This document shows, one piece after another, positions 36,678 to 45,477 of a stretch of DNA of 64,000 nt (position 1 is its first letter; the number at the start of each line of letters is the position of its first letter). The notes under the pieces were generated by a model. The model worked only from the letters and a program-made list of their open reading frames with translations. It did no database searches and was not told the DNA's origin. Made by a program: the position numbers and the translations under genes. Source of the stretch: Aquamicrobium sp. LC103 (GTDB lineage Bacteria; Pseudomonadota; Alphaproteobacteria; Rhizobiales; Rhizobiaceae); contig NZ_LBCQ02000014.1 of NCBI RefSeq assembly GCF_001014615.2, positions 1-64,000 of the forward strand, in the 5' to 3' direction.

Positions 36678-38120
36678 TCACTGAAAATCAAAAGCCGAAA
36701 GGCCGGTCACCATCTCGTCGAGGCCGAGAGGACGCGTGACCGGCGGCTCGGCACGGGCAAGGCAGCCGGGCCGCTCGCACAGGCGACAGGCGGGTCCGAC
36801 AGGCGTCGCCTTCGATCGTGCCTTTCCGCCCGCGCCCGGTTCTCCCGGCAGCGCGGCGGCATAGACGACCTCGTCGCGGAAGGCGATGTCGCAGGCAAGC
36901 AGGATCGCGGTGCGGCGCGGGCGTTCCGAGAACGCGCCCTGCGGGCCTTCCAGCGTGCGCGCAATGGTGAGGAACTCCGCGCCGTCCGGCATCTCGACCG
37001 CCTCGACGAGGATCTGCCCCGGCTGTGCGAAGGCCGCATGGACCGGCAGCTTCGGGCATCCTCCGCCGAAGCGGCTCTGCGGGAAGCCCTGGCTGCCGGC
37101 CTTGCGGAAGCGGTTGCCGGAATTGTCCACCTCGAGCATGAAGAACGGAACGCCGGAAGCACCCGCTCTTTGCAGCATGGTCAGCCGGTTCGCCGCCTGC
37201 TCGAAGGAAACGCCGAAACGCGAGCGCAGCACGTCGACGTCGTAGCGCGCCCTCACCGCCGCCGAAAGGAAGGCCTGATAAGGCATCATCAGCGCATGGG
37301 CGGCATAGCGCGCCAGCTCGAAGCGGGCGAGGCGGCGTGCCTCGTCGGAGGAAAGCTTCAGCGCCTTGATCTCCCCGGCGATCCCCACCTGCATGCGGAT
37401 GAGCGAGGCCTCCATCGCCACCTCGCGCAACTGATCGAAGGGCGAGAGCCTTTCAGAGATGAAAAGGCGCTGCGAGTGCCGGTCGTAGCGGCGGCGCCAG
37501 TTCGGCATGGTGGCGACGGGAAGCACCTTGACCACGATGCCGTGCTCACGCTTCAGCCAGGCTTTCAACGCCGCCATCAGCTCGTCGCCGGGCTGCAACA
37601 GTTCGATGAAGGCCTCGGCCTCCTCCTCGAGCGCGGTGAAATGGTTCGCCCGGCGCTCGAACACCTCGCGAACCTCGTCGATCGGCAGCCGCGCGGCCGA
37701 AAGCGTCGTGGCGTGCCCCTCATGCGCCAGCAATTCGGAAAGATCGGAAAGCCTGCCGGCCTGCTCCTTGTAGGCGCGGAAGAGCTTGATGATGGCCGCC
37801 GCCGCGTTGGGAGCCGCCTCGGCGATCTCCACCAGTTCCTGGTCTCCCGGCAGCTCGCCGGCAAGCAGCGGATCGACGAACACCTCGCGCAGCGCCGCGA
37901 TCGAGCCGCCGGCCTCGCCCTGAAGCTCGTCGGGGTCGATCTTGTACACCGAGGCCAGCCTCAGGATGAGCTGCACCGTCAGCGGTCGCTGGTTGCGCTC
38001 GATCAGGTTGAGATAGGAAGGCGAGATGCCTAGCCCTTCGGCCATCGCCGTCTGGGTCAGGCCCTTCTGGTTGCGGATGCGCCGGATGCGGGGGCCCGCA
38101 AAGATCTTCTGCTCAGCCAT
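36678..38120 (-). CDS. ScfR/RamB-type XRE-family short-chain fatty acid regulator
   Basis: A 480-residue regulator. The N-terminal HTH_3 (IRRIRNQKGLTQTAMAEGLG then SPSYLNLIERNQRPLTVQLI) is followed by an ImmA/IrrE-like M78 domain (about 155-300: RHSQRLFISERLSPFDQLRE, FELARYAAHALMMPYQAFL) and a C-terminal Cys-rich DUF2083 segment with CRLCERPGCLA. It lacks a clear HExxH, so it is unlikely to be a protease. Homologues control glyoxylate and methylcitrate genes in response to acyl-CoA. It is divergent from isocitrate lyase across 277 bases. Confidence 0.86.
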   Translation of the reverse strand: MAEQKIFAGPRIRRIRNQKGLTQTAMAEGLGISPSYLNLIERNQRPLTVQLILRLASVYKIDPDELQGEAGGSIAALREVFVDPLLAGELPGDQELVEIAEAAPNAAAAIIKLFRAYKEQAGRLSDLSELLAHEGHATTLSAARLPIDEVREVFERRANHFTALEEEAEAFIELLQPGDELMAALKAWLKREHGIVVKVLPVATMPNWRRRYDRHSQRLFISERLSPFDQLREVAMEASLIRMQVGIAGEIKALKLSSDEARRLARFELARYAAHALMMPYQAFLSAAVRARYDVDVLRSRFGVSFEQAANRLTMLQRAGASGVPFFMLEVDNSGNRFRKAGSQGFPQSRFGGGCPKLPVHAAFAQPGQILVEAVEMPDGAEFLTIARTLEGPQGAFSERPRRTAILLACDIAFRDEVVYAAALPGEPGAGGKARSKATPVGPACRLCERPGCLARAEPPVTRPLGLDEMVTGLSAFDFQ

Positions 38121-38177
38121 GGCACGGTTCCTGTTCCCTTTCCTCGACGGAAAGTGTCAGCCGCCACATTTCCTCGA

Positions 38178-38262
38178 TTTTACAAACCTTCACAATCCAG
38201 ACCAGCCCCTTCATCGATTTAGATATTTACAACATTCACAAATTTACAGCGCGCCATTGTAA
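38178..38262. promoter_or_regulatory. Repeated TTTACAA elements in the ScfR-aceA divergent promoter
   Basis: Two direct copies of a TTTACAA...TTCACAA pair occur: TTTACAAACCTTCACAA (38179-38195) and TTTACAACATTCACAA (38226-38241). A TTTACA follows at 38244 and an inverted TTGTAAA at 38258. RamB/ScfR-type regulators bind such short AC-rich repeats; that this regulator binds here is inferred. Confidence 0.5.
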
Positions 38263-38397
38263 AACTCAAGACAGCGTTACCCGAATTTTTCGAATGTTTT
38301 CGCCATTTTCCTCGTTCTTTGCTGCAGTGCGATGTAAATCTCGTCGCGTTCAGATTGCCATTCGGCACCAACAGCAATGAATTCCGCGGAGAAGGCT

Positions 38398-39687
<1,290 letters not shown>

Positions 39688-39733
39688 GGCCGAGGGAACG
39701 CCCGAGGGCGAAGGACGCAACAGGAGAAGACCA

Positions 39734-39979
39734 ATGGCACCGAGAACGCGAGTCAAGGAAAGAGCCGAGGAGCAGTCCTCGACCATGAATTCCGACCAGC
39801 AGGCGGCCATCCGTATGGTGGCTAACGACCTGCACCGGCTGAACCAATCCGTCATGAAAGCGGTGGAGGCGGGCGTGTCGGTGGAACTGGTCCGCTCCGC
39901 CCGCCATCATGGAGGCAACGGCAATTGGGGCGATCTGCTCATCCCGGTGATCGTCGCCAATATCCCGAGCGGCGCATAG
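39734..39979 (+). CDS. Conserved hypothetical small protein downstream of aceA
   Basis: An 81-residue protein, MAPRTRVKERAEEQSSTMNS, then an amphipathic stretch (QQAAIRMVANDLHRLNQSVM) and a tail with RHHGGNGNWGDLLIPVIVAN. No domain known to me. It follows aceA by 46 bases on the same strand with AGGAGA before the ATG, so it is likely in the same transcript. Between 39980 and 40172 I see only a weak GGGGCG/CGCCCC hairpin. Confidence 0.6.
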   Translation: MAPRTRVKERAEEQSSTMNSDQQAAIRMVANDLHRLNQSVMKAVEAGVSVELVRSARHHGGNGNWGDLLIPVIVANIPSGA

Positions 39980-40172
39980 AAGCCCGCTGAAACAAGTGCC
40001 GGGGCGGCGTCGATTACACCGGTGGCGCCCCGCTGATTTTGCGTGGAAGACGGGTTTTACCTGATACTTTCGGTCAGGAAGACGGGAACCAGCTTGACAT
40101 CCAGGCGCGAATTGCGACTATCGGTTGCAATACCGCATCCCTCACGGGGGCCAGGAGGTCGGTAGCATCCCA

Positions 40173-40619
40173 ATGTCTCAATCGAAACGGAAACAGGACG
40201 ACGGCGCACCCGGTCCGACCGCGGCGGCCCGAGACATATTCAACCATGAACTCGTCCTCGTGGTCGGCTCGTCTCCCGTCAACCGGATCGTGATATCGCG
40301 CATCGCCGAGCGTGCCGGATTGAAGACGCTCTCGGTCGATATCGACGCAGCGGCGGCCGCGCTCGCCTCCCGCTCTCCCGGCGTGGTCCTTCTCGACGGC
40401 GGCCCGGACAACGGCGATTGCGACGACCTGCTGGAGGAGCTGGCGGCGCGGCGGCTTTCTTCCGGCGACAATCTTCCCTTCGTGGTCATGCTCTCCCCCG
40501 TGCTTCCGCCCGAGGGGCGGCATCCGAACAGCACGATCGACCTGGTCGTTGCCAAGCCGATCACGCCGGACCGGCTGCAGCCCATCCTGCAGAACTACCG
40601 GGACGGCATCGCCGGCTGA
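40173..40619 (+). CDS. Degenerate receiver-domain (CheY-like) protein
   Basis: A 148-residue stand-alone receiver fold. The phospho-Asp is likely in GVVLLDGGPDN (about 73), the Ser/Thr switch in PFVVMLSP and the Lys in LVVAKPITPDRLQPIL, all in the right order. The first acidic pair, normally VVDDS, reads VVGSSPVNRIV, so the Mg-binding residues are gone. Such pseudo-receivers often act without phosphorylation. ATG at 40173 is used; a GGAGG lies 15 bases upstream. It lies just before the second puuA-like gene. Confidence 0.68.
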   Translation: MSQSKRKQDDGAPGPTAAARDIFNHELVLVVGSSPVNRIVISRIAERAGLKTLSVDIDAAAAALASRSPGVVLLDGGPDNGDCDDLLEELAARRLSSGDNLPFVVMLSPVLPPEGRHPNSTIDLVVAKPITPDRLQPILQNYRDGIAG

Positions 40620-40715
40620 AAGACCGCGGATAACGGCTTTATCGCGGGCTCCCCTTTCCTTCCGACCCGCAGCACGGCTATAGTTCGTCCATCTCAAACG
40701 ATCCCTTGGTGATTG

Positions 40716-42149
40716 ATGCCCGTCCAGAAGAAGGAATCCCGACAGCCAGGTCGCGGAGGACGCGCCCGTGTGCCCACATTCGTGAAGAACCAGCGCGGTG
40801 TCAGGAACTGGAAGGAGGCGAGCGGCTGGCTCGAATGGCGCGGCATCGAGGACATCGAATGCATCACGCCGGACCAGGCGGGCGTTGCTCGCGGCAAGAT
40901 GATGCCGTCGAAGAAGTTCACCTCCAACACCTCGCTCGCCCTGCCCTCGGCGGTCTTCATGACCACGATCTCCGGCGGCTACCCCGAGGACGGCAACGGC
41001 TTCGCCTATCCGGAAGACGATGGCGACCTGAAGCTGCTGCCCGACCTCTCCACGCTTTCCGTGGTGCCATGGGAGAGCGACCCCACCGCCCAGGTGATCT
41101 GCGATCTGGTGCACCAGGACGGGCGCTCCGTCGAATTCACCCCGCGCAACGTGTTGAAGCGGGTCGTGGCGGCCTACGCCAAGCACGGGCTGAGGCCGGT
41201 GGTCGCCCCAGAGATAGAATTCTACCTGGTGCGGAAGAATCCGGATCCCGACTATCCGCTCACGCCTCCGGTGGGCCGCTCCGGCCGGCCGATCGGCGGC
41301 GGCCAGGGCTATTCGATCGCCGGCGTCAACGAGTTCGACGAGCTGATCGACGACATCTATCATTTCTCCGAGGGCCAGGGCCTGGAGATCGACACGCTGA
41401 TCCACGAGGAGGGAGCCGGCCAGCTCGAGATCAACCTGCGCCACGGCGACCCGGTGGAGCTGGCCGATCAGGTCTTCATGTTCAAGCGCACGATCCGCGA
41501 GGCGGCACTGAAGCACGAGACCTATGCCACGTTCATGGCGAAGCCCATCCAGGGCCAGCCGGGTTCGGCGATGCACATCCACCAGTCGATCGTCGACAAG
41601 AAGACCGGCAAGAGCATCTTCTCCGGACCGGGCGGCGAGGAAACGGAGGCGTTCTTCCACTTTATCGGCGGCATGCAGCGGCACATCCCCAACGCGCTGG
41701 TAATGCTCGCGCCCTACGTGAACTCCTATCGCCGGCTGACGCAGGCGGCCTCGGCGCCGGTCAACACCAAATGGGGCTACGACAACCGCACCACGGCGTT
41801 CCGCGTGCCGCGCTCCGACCCGGCCTCGCGGCGCGTGGAGAACCGCATTCCCTCGTCCGACGCCAACCCCTATCTGGCGCTTGCCGCCTCGCTCGCCTGC
41901 GGACTTGTCGGCATGCTCGAAAAGATCCCGTCGGAGGCTCCGGTCGGAACCTCGGTGAACGAGGACGAGATCGAGCTGCCGCGCGGCCTTCTGGAGGCGG
42001 TCGAACTGTTCGAGGCCGACGACAAGCTGCGCGACATCCTCGGCGATTCCTTCGTCTCCACCTACGCGGCGATCAAGAAGGCGGAGTTCGAGACCTTCAT
42101 GGAAGTGATCAGCCCGTGGGAGCGGGAGTATCTGTTGTTGAATGTGTGA
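40716..42149 (+). CDS. puuA: Second glutamine synthetase family protein (PuuA-like)
   Basis: A 477-residue GS homologue distinct from the one at 32943. GS motifs: LRPVVAPEIEFYLVRKNPDP, LIHEEGAGQLEINLRHGDPV, GQPGSAMHIHQSIVDKKTGK and RRVENRIPSSDANPYLALAA. A basic N-terminal tail of about 25 residues precedes the domain. It is followed by puuB, which makes gamma-glutamylputrescine synthesis the likely activity, though another amine or amino acid is possible. The start is set at ATG 40716, directly after an in-frame TTG. Confidence 0.84.
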   Translation: MPVQKKESRQPGRGGRARVPTFVKNQRGVRNWKEASGWLEWRGIEDIECITPDQAGVARGKMMPSKKFTSNTSLALPSAVFMTTISGGYPEDGNGFAYPEDDGDLKLLPDLSTLSVVPWESDPTAQVICDLVHQDGRSVEFTPRNVLKRVVAAYAKHGLRPVVAPEIEFYLVRKNPDPDYPLTPPVGRSGRPIGGGQGYSIAGVNEFDELIDDIYHFSEGQGLEIDTLIHEEGAGQLEINLRHGDPVELADQVFMFKRTIREAALKHETYATFMAKPIQGQPGSAMHIHQSIVDKKTGKSIFSGPGGEETEAFFHFIGGMQRHIPNALVMLAPYVNSYRRLTQAASAPVNTKWGYDNRTTAFRVPRSDPASRRVENRIPSSDANPYLALAASLACGLVGMLEKIPSEAPVGTSVNEDEIELPRGLLEAVELFEADDKLRDILGDSFVSTYAAIKKAEFETFMEVISPWEREYLLLNV

Positions 42150-42163
42150 GGAAGCGAAGAGGA

Positions 42164-42251
42164 AATAGCGAGTAGCGAATAGAAGCTCCCGCATCCTCGA
42201 CGTCGCCCTCACAACTACTCGCCATTCGCTATTCGCCATTCGCCATTCGCC
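42164..42251. repeat. Imperfect inverted repeat ending in ATTCGCC heptamer tandem
   Basis: Between the second puuA-like gene and puuB lies an imperfect palindrome. The left arm is ATAGCGAGTAGCGAATAG (42165-42182). The right side is a run of heptamers, ATTCGCT then three perfect ATTCGCC copies (42224-42251). The last heptamer abuts the puuB ATG. Similar short repeats are scattered in many rhizobial genomes. Confidence 0.7.
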
Positions 42252-43538
42252 ATGACCCACACCTCCCCCATCTCCCCCGGCTATTCTTGGTACGAAGCTA
42301 CGGTTCCGGAGCGGCCGGAATATCCGGCGCTCGACGGCGACCGGCAGGCCGACGTCGTCGTCATCGGCGGCGGCTTCACCGGACTTTCGGCGGCCGCGCA
42401 TCTCGCCAAGGCCGGCACGGATGTCGTCCTCATCGAGGCGCACCGCTTCGGGGACGGCGCCTCGGGGCGCAATGGCGGGCAGTTGGGCACCGGGCAGCGG
42501 GCATGGGCGGAGGAACTGGAGGCGGAACTCGGCTTCGCGCGCGCCAAGGCGCTGTTCGATCTCGCCGAGGAGGCCAAGGCGCATCTTCTGGAATTCGCCG
42601 CCGCCAACGAGATCGACATCGACTACATGCCCGGCCAGATCTCCGTCGCCCACAAGAAGCGCTATGTCGACGCCTACAAGGCGCATGCCGACATCATGGC
42701 GGAACGCTTCGGCTATCCGCACATCACCTTCCTCGACGCGGAGGAAACCGCGAGGCGTCTCGGCTCGACGCATTATTTCGGCGGCACGCGGGATGCCGGC
42801 ACCGGACACATCCATCCGCTGAAGCTGGTTGTCGGAACAGCGCGCGCGGCGGCGGCGGCCGGCGCCAGCCTCTTCGAGAACACACGCTCGACCGGCATCA
42901 CATCGCAGGGCGGCAAGGTCCGTGTGACGACGGAGCGCGGCACGATCACCGCCGACAAGGCGCTGATCGCCGTCAACGCCTATGGCGGCGATCTCGAACC
43001 GGTCAGCGCCGCGCATGTCATGCCGATCGGCTCCTTCATCGGCGCGACGGTGCCGCTGGGCGACGACAGCCCGGTCATTCCCGGCGGCGAGGCGGTGGAC
43101 GATTCCCGCTTCGTGGTGCGCTATTTCCGCAAGTCCAAGGACGGGCGCCTCCTTTTCGGCGGGCGCGAGATCTACGCGCCGGGCGACCCGCAGGACATCG
43201 CCATCCATATCCGCAGGCAGATCGCCGAGATCTATCCGGCGCTCAAGGACGTCGAGATCACCCATTCCTGGGGCGGCTATGTCGGCATCACCATGCCGCG
43301 CAAGCCGTTCGTTCGCGAGGTCATGCCCAACGTGATATCGGCGGGCGGCTATTCCGGCCACGGCGTCATGCTGTCGAACTTCACCGGCAAGCTCTACGCC
43401 GAGACCGTGGCCGGCAATCGTGACCGGCTGAAGCTGCTCGAGGAGTTGAAGATCCCGCCCTTCCCGGGCGGCCGCGCCCTGCGCTCTCCGCTGCTTTTCC
43501 TCGCGCTCAACTGGTATGCGCTCCGGGACCGGATCTAA
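42252..43538 (+). CDS. puuB: Gamma-glutamylputrescine oxidoreductase (DAO family, PuuB)
   Basis: A 428-residue FAD enzyme that oxidises gamma-glutamylputrescine to the aldehyde with release of ammonia and H2O2. The dinucleotide motif is ADVVVIGGGFTGLSAAAHLA (about residue 33); the flavin region is GDGASGRNGGQLGTGQ and the C-terminal motif is VISAGGYSGHGVMLSNFTGK. This is the PuuB/OrdL form. No Shine-Dalgarno is visible because heptamer repeats occupy the bases before the ATG. Downstream is a 150-bp gap, then an HxlR regulator. Confidence 0.87.
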   Translation: MTHTSPISPGYSWYEATVPERPEYPALDGDRQADVVVIGGGFTGLSAAAHLAKAGTDVVLIEAHRFGDGASGRNGGQLGTGQRAWAEELEAELGFARAKALFDLAEEAKAHLLEFAAANEIDIDYMPGQISVAHKKRYVDAYKAHADIMAERFGYPHITFLDAEETARRLGSTHYFGGTRDAGTGHIHPLKLVVGTARAAAAAGASLFENTRSTGITSQGGKVRVTTERGTITADKALIAVNAYGGDLEPVSAAHVMPIGSFIGATVPLGDDSPVIPGGEAVDDSRFVVRYFRKSKDGRLLFGGREIYAPGDPQDIAIHIRRQIAEIYPALKDVEITHSWGGYVGITMPRKPFVREVMPNVISAGGYSGHGVMLSNFTGKLYAETVAGNRDRLKLLEELKIPPFPGGRALRSPLLFLALNWYALRDRI

Positions 43539-43620
43539 GGATCGGCCAGAAATCGTCGATTGCGGTGTCGCCTCGCTCGCCGTGGGGGACGTCCGCTCAT
43601 CCCGCTCCCCATGCAATTGC

Positions 43621-43670
43621 ATTGTGCAACTGGTTGTACCATAAGGAGTGATGCGATTGTGCAACCGGTT
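43621..43670. promoter_or_regulatory. Twin repeats upstream of the HxlR regulator
   Basis: ATTGTGCAACTGGTT (43621-43635) and ATTGTGCAACCGGTT (43656-43670) are direct copies differing at one base, 35 bases apart. The first extends to the dyad GTGCAAC-TG-GTTGTAC. They lie just before the HxlR ATG (43689) and are a good autoregulation candidate. Confidence 0.55.
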
Positions 43671-43688
43671 CCATCGAGGCCAGCGGCA

Positions 43689-44198
43689 ATGAACGAACAG
43701 AAGCGGTCGGGATGCCCGATCAACCTTTCGCTGGAAGTCTTCGGCGACAAATGGAGCCTTTTGATCCTGCGCGACATGATCTTCGGCGGCCGGCGGCATT
43801 TCCGCGAGTTCCTGCGCCTGCAGGAAGGCATCTCGACCAACATACTCGCGGACCGGCTGAAGATGCTTCTGGCGGAAGGAATGATCACCAAGGCGGACGA
43901 CCCCAGCCACAAGCAGAAGGCGATCTACAGCCTCACCGAAAAGGCGATCTCGCTGGTGCCGATCATGGCGCATCTGGGCGCGTGGGGACGCAGGTGGCTG
44001 TCGGTGACGGAGGAATTGTCGATCCGCGCGCAACTGCTCGAGGAGGGCGGGCCGGCGATGTGGGAGGATTTCATGGCCGAGCTGCGCGCCGAGCAGATCG
44101 GCCCCGACGCACCGGGAGCGCGCATCGCACCGCCCGGCTCCTCGGTGCGCGACAGGCTGCAGGCGGCCTATGAGGACGTGGTGGCGCGGAACCGCTGA
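43689..44198 (+). CDS. HxlR-family transcriptional regulator
   Basis: A 169-residue winged-helix protein. The HxlR hallmark is NLSLEVFGDKWSLLILRDM, then FREFLRLQEGISTNILADRL and a wing near KQKAIYSLTEKAISLVPIM. It starts with CPIN, where Cys 9 is the conserved cysteine of many HxlR members (possible redox sensor). The ATG at 43689 was chosen, as the residues encoded upstream are not family-like. Target unknown; the adjacent SDR gene, convergent, is not in its own operon. Confidence 0.87.
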   Translation: MNEQKRSGCPINLSLEVFGDKWSLLILRDMIFGGRRHFREFLRLQEGISTNILADRLKMLLAEGMITKADDPSHKQKAIYSLTEKAISLVPIMAHLGAWGRRWLSVTEELSIRAQLLEEGGPAMWEDFMAELRAEQIGPDAPGARIAPPGSSVRDRLQAAYEDVVARNR

Positions 44199-44262
44199 AG
44201 CGTCATCGTTGCGAAAACCGCACCTAGAAAGACGGGAAGCGGTCACGCGCCCTCCCGTGCGC

Positions 44263-45012
44263 TCAGATGCAGCGGCCGCCGTCGACCTCGAGCGCGACGC
44301 CGGTGATGAACTCCGCCTCGTCCGAGGCGAGCCAGAGCGCTGCATTGGCGATGTCGAGCGGCGTCGACAGGCGGCCCAGCGGGATAGAGGCGCGGAACTT
44401 GGCGCGCAGCTCCGGCGTGTCCTCGCCCATGAACTGCGCCAGCATGCCGGTCTCGCCCGCGACGGGGCAGAGGCAGTTGACGCGGATGTTCTTCGGCGCG
44501 AGCTCGATCGCCATCGACTTGGTGGCGCTGATCGCCCATCCCTTGGAGGCGTTGTACCAGACGAGGCCCGGACGCGGGCGCAGCCCGGCCGTCGATGCCG
44601 TCGTGATGATCGAGCCGCCGCCCTGCTTCTCCATGATCGGCACCACGGCGAGCGCGGCATGGTAGATCGCCTTCATGTTGACGGCGGTGATGAGGTCGAA
44701 CATGTCCTCCGGCACGCCCAGCATGTCGCCGTTGCGGTGGGTGTAGCCGGCATTGTTGACCATGATGTCGATGCGCCCGAACGCCTTCATCGCGGTATCG
44801 ACCATCTCGGCGATCTCGGACTTCTGCGACACGTCGGTCTGGACGCAGACCGCTGCCTCGCCGATTTCCCCCGCGACGCGCTCCGCGCCCTTGATATTGA
44901 GGTCGGCGACGACGACCCTGGCCCCCTCCTCGGCGAAGCGCTTCGCCATTCCCTCGCCGAAGCCCGACGCCGCTCCGGTCACGATGGCGACCTTATCCTT
45001 GAGACGGTTCAT
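44263..45012 (-). CDS. Short-chain dehydrogenase/reductase (SDR)
   Basis: A 249-residue classical SDR. Cofactor motif TGAASGFGEGMAKRFAEEGA, with ADLN giving a likely NAD preference; NNAGYTHRNGD and the catalytic YNASKG pair follow, with PVAGETGMLAQFMGE in the substrate loop. Resembles FabG-type oxidoreductases, substrate unknown. Start at 45012 with a GGAGG-like site (AAGGAGGAATG). The gene is in the same direction as the aldehyde dehydrogenase upstream, with 465 bases between. Confidence 0.86.
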   Translation of the reverse strand: MNRLKDKVAIVTGAASGFGEGMAKRFAEEGARVVVADLNIKGAERVAGEIGEAAVCVQTDVSQKSEIAEMVDTAMKAFGRIDIMVNNAGYTHRNGDMLGVPEDMFDLITAVNMKAIYHAALAVVPIMEKQGGGSIITTASTAGLRPRPGLVWYNASKGWAISATKSMAIELAPKNIRVNCLCPVAGETGMLAQFMGEDTPELRAKFRASIPLGRLSTPLDIANAALWLASDEAEFITGVALEVDGGRCI

Positions 45013-45477
45013 TCCTTCCTCCTTGTTCCGGACGGCAGCGATACATTGGCGCGCTTCACCGTCACCACACCCCGTTTCCGGTCTGGTCATTGTCCCTCGA
45101 CACTCTCGAAACGAGATCGAAGGGAAGACGGGCGGCCGAAGGCTCGCTCATCTGATTGAGTATGCGCGACCCTTCGGCCACCCATCCGGCGATTTCTGCC
45201 CGCGCCCGTTCCGCTGTCTCCGGCATCGTCGCGGGACCGTTCCCGCCCAGATGCCAAGAGTTGTGTGCACCGCTCCGGCACGCCCGGCCCGTAGTGGTCG
45301 GGGAGGAACCTCTGGACACGGTCTCCCCGGCCGCGCAGCCACGTTAGCCGTGCGGCGGAGGCGCCGACCCCTTTCCGCACGTCCACCGTCGCGACCGGCG
45401 TTCCCACGAAAGAGGCCGGCACAGGATAGAGGAGACGCATGGGGGTGTGGATAAATTTGCCCGATACCGACCGACGA
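45013..45477. other. 465-bp gap, no confident gene
   Basis: I cannot support a gene here. The minus strand has two overlapping open frames. One at 45062-45226 reads MPETAERARAEIAGWVAEGS and looks protein-like, but has no ribosome-binding site. One at 45087-45440 starts MRLLYPVPASFVGTP and has a less protein-like second half. They could be pieces of a frame-shifted gene or chance. No hairpin or repeat is obvious. Confidence 0.35.

Noticed and set aside
40001-40031. GGGGCG/CGCCCC hairpin after the aceA unit
   Set aside because: Long loop and short stem; only a weak T-rich tail.
40074-44660. Minus-strand open frame of 1528 codons
   Set aside because: It runs antisense through the receiver, PuuA-like, PuuB and HxlR genes, all with clear families on the other strand. 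High third-position GC leaves few stops on the complementary strand. The translation is Arg/His-rich with no domain.
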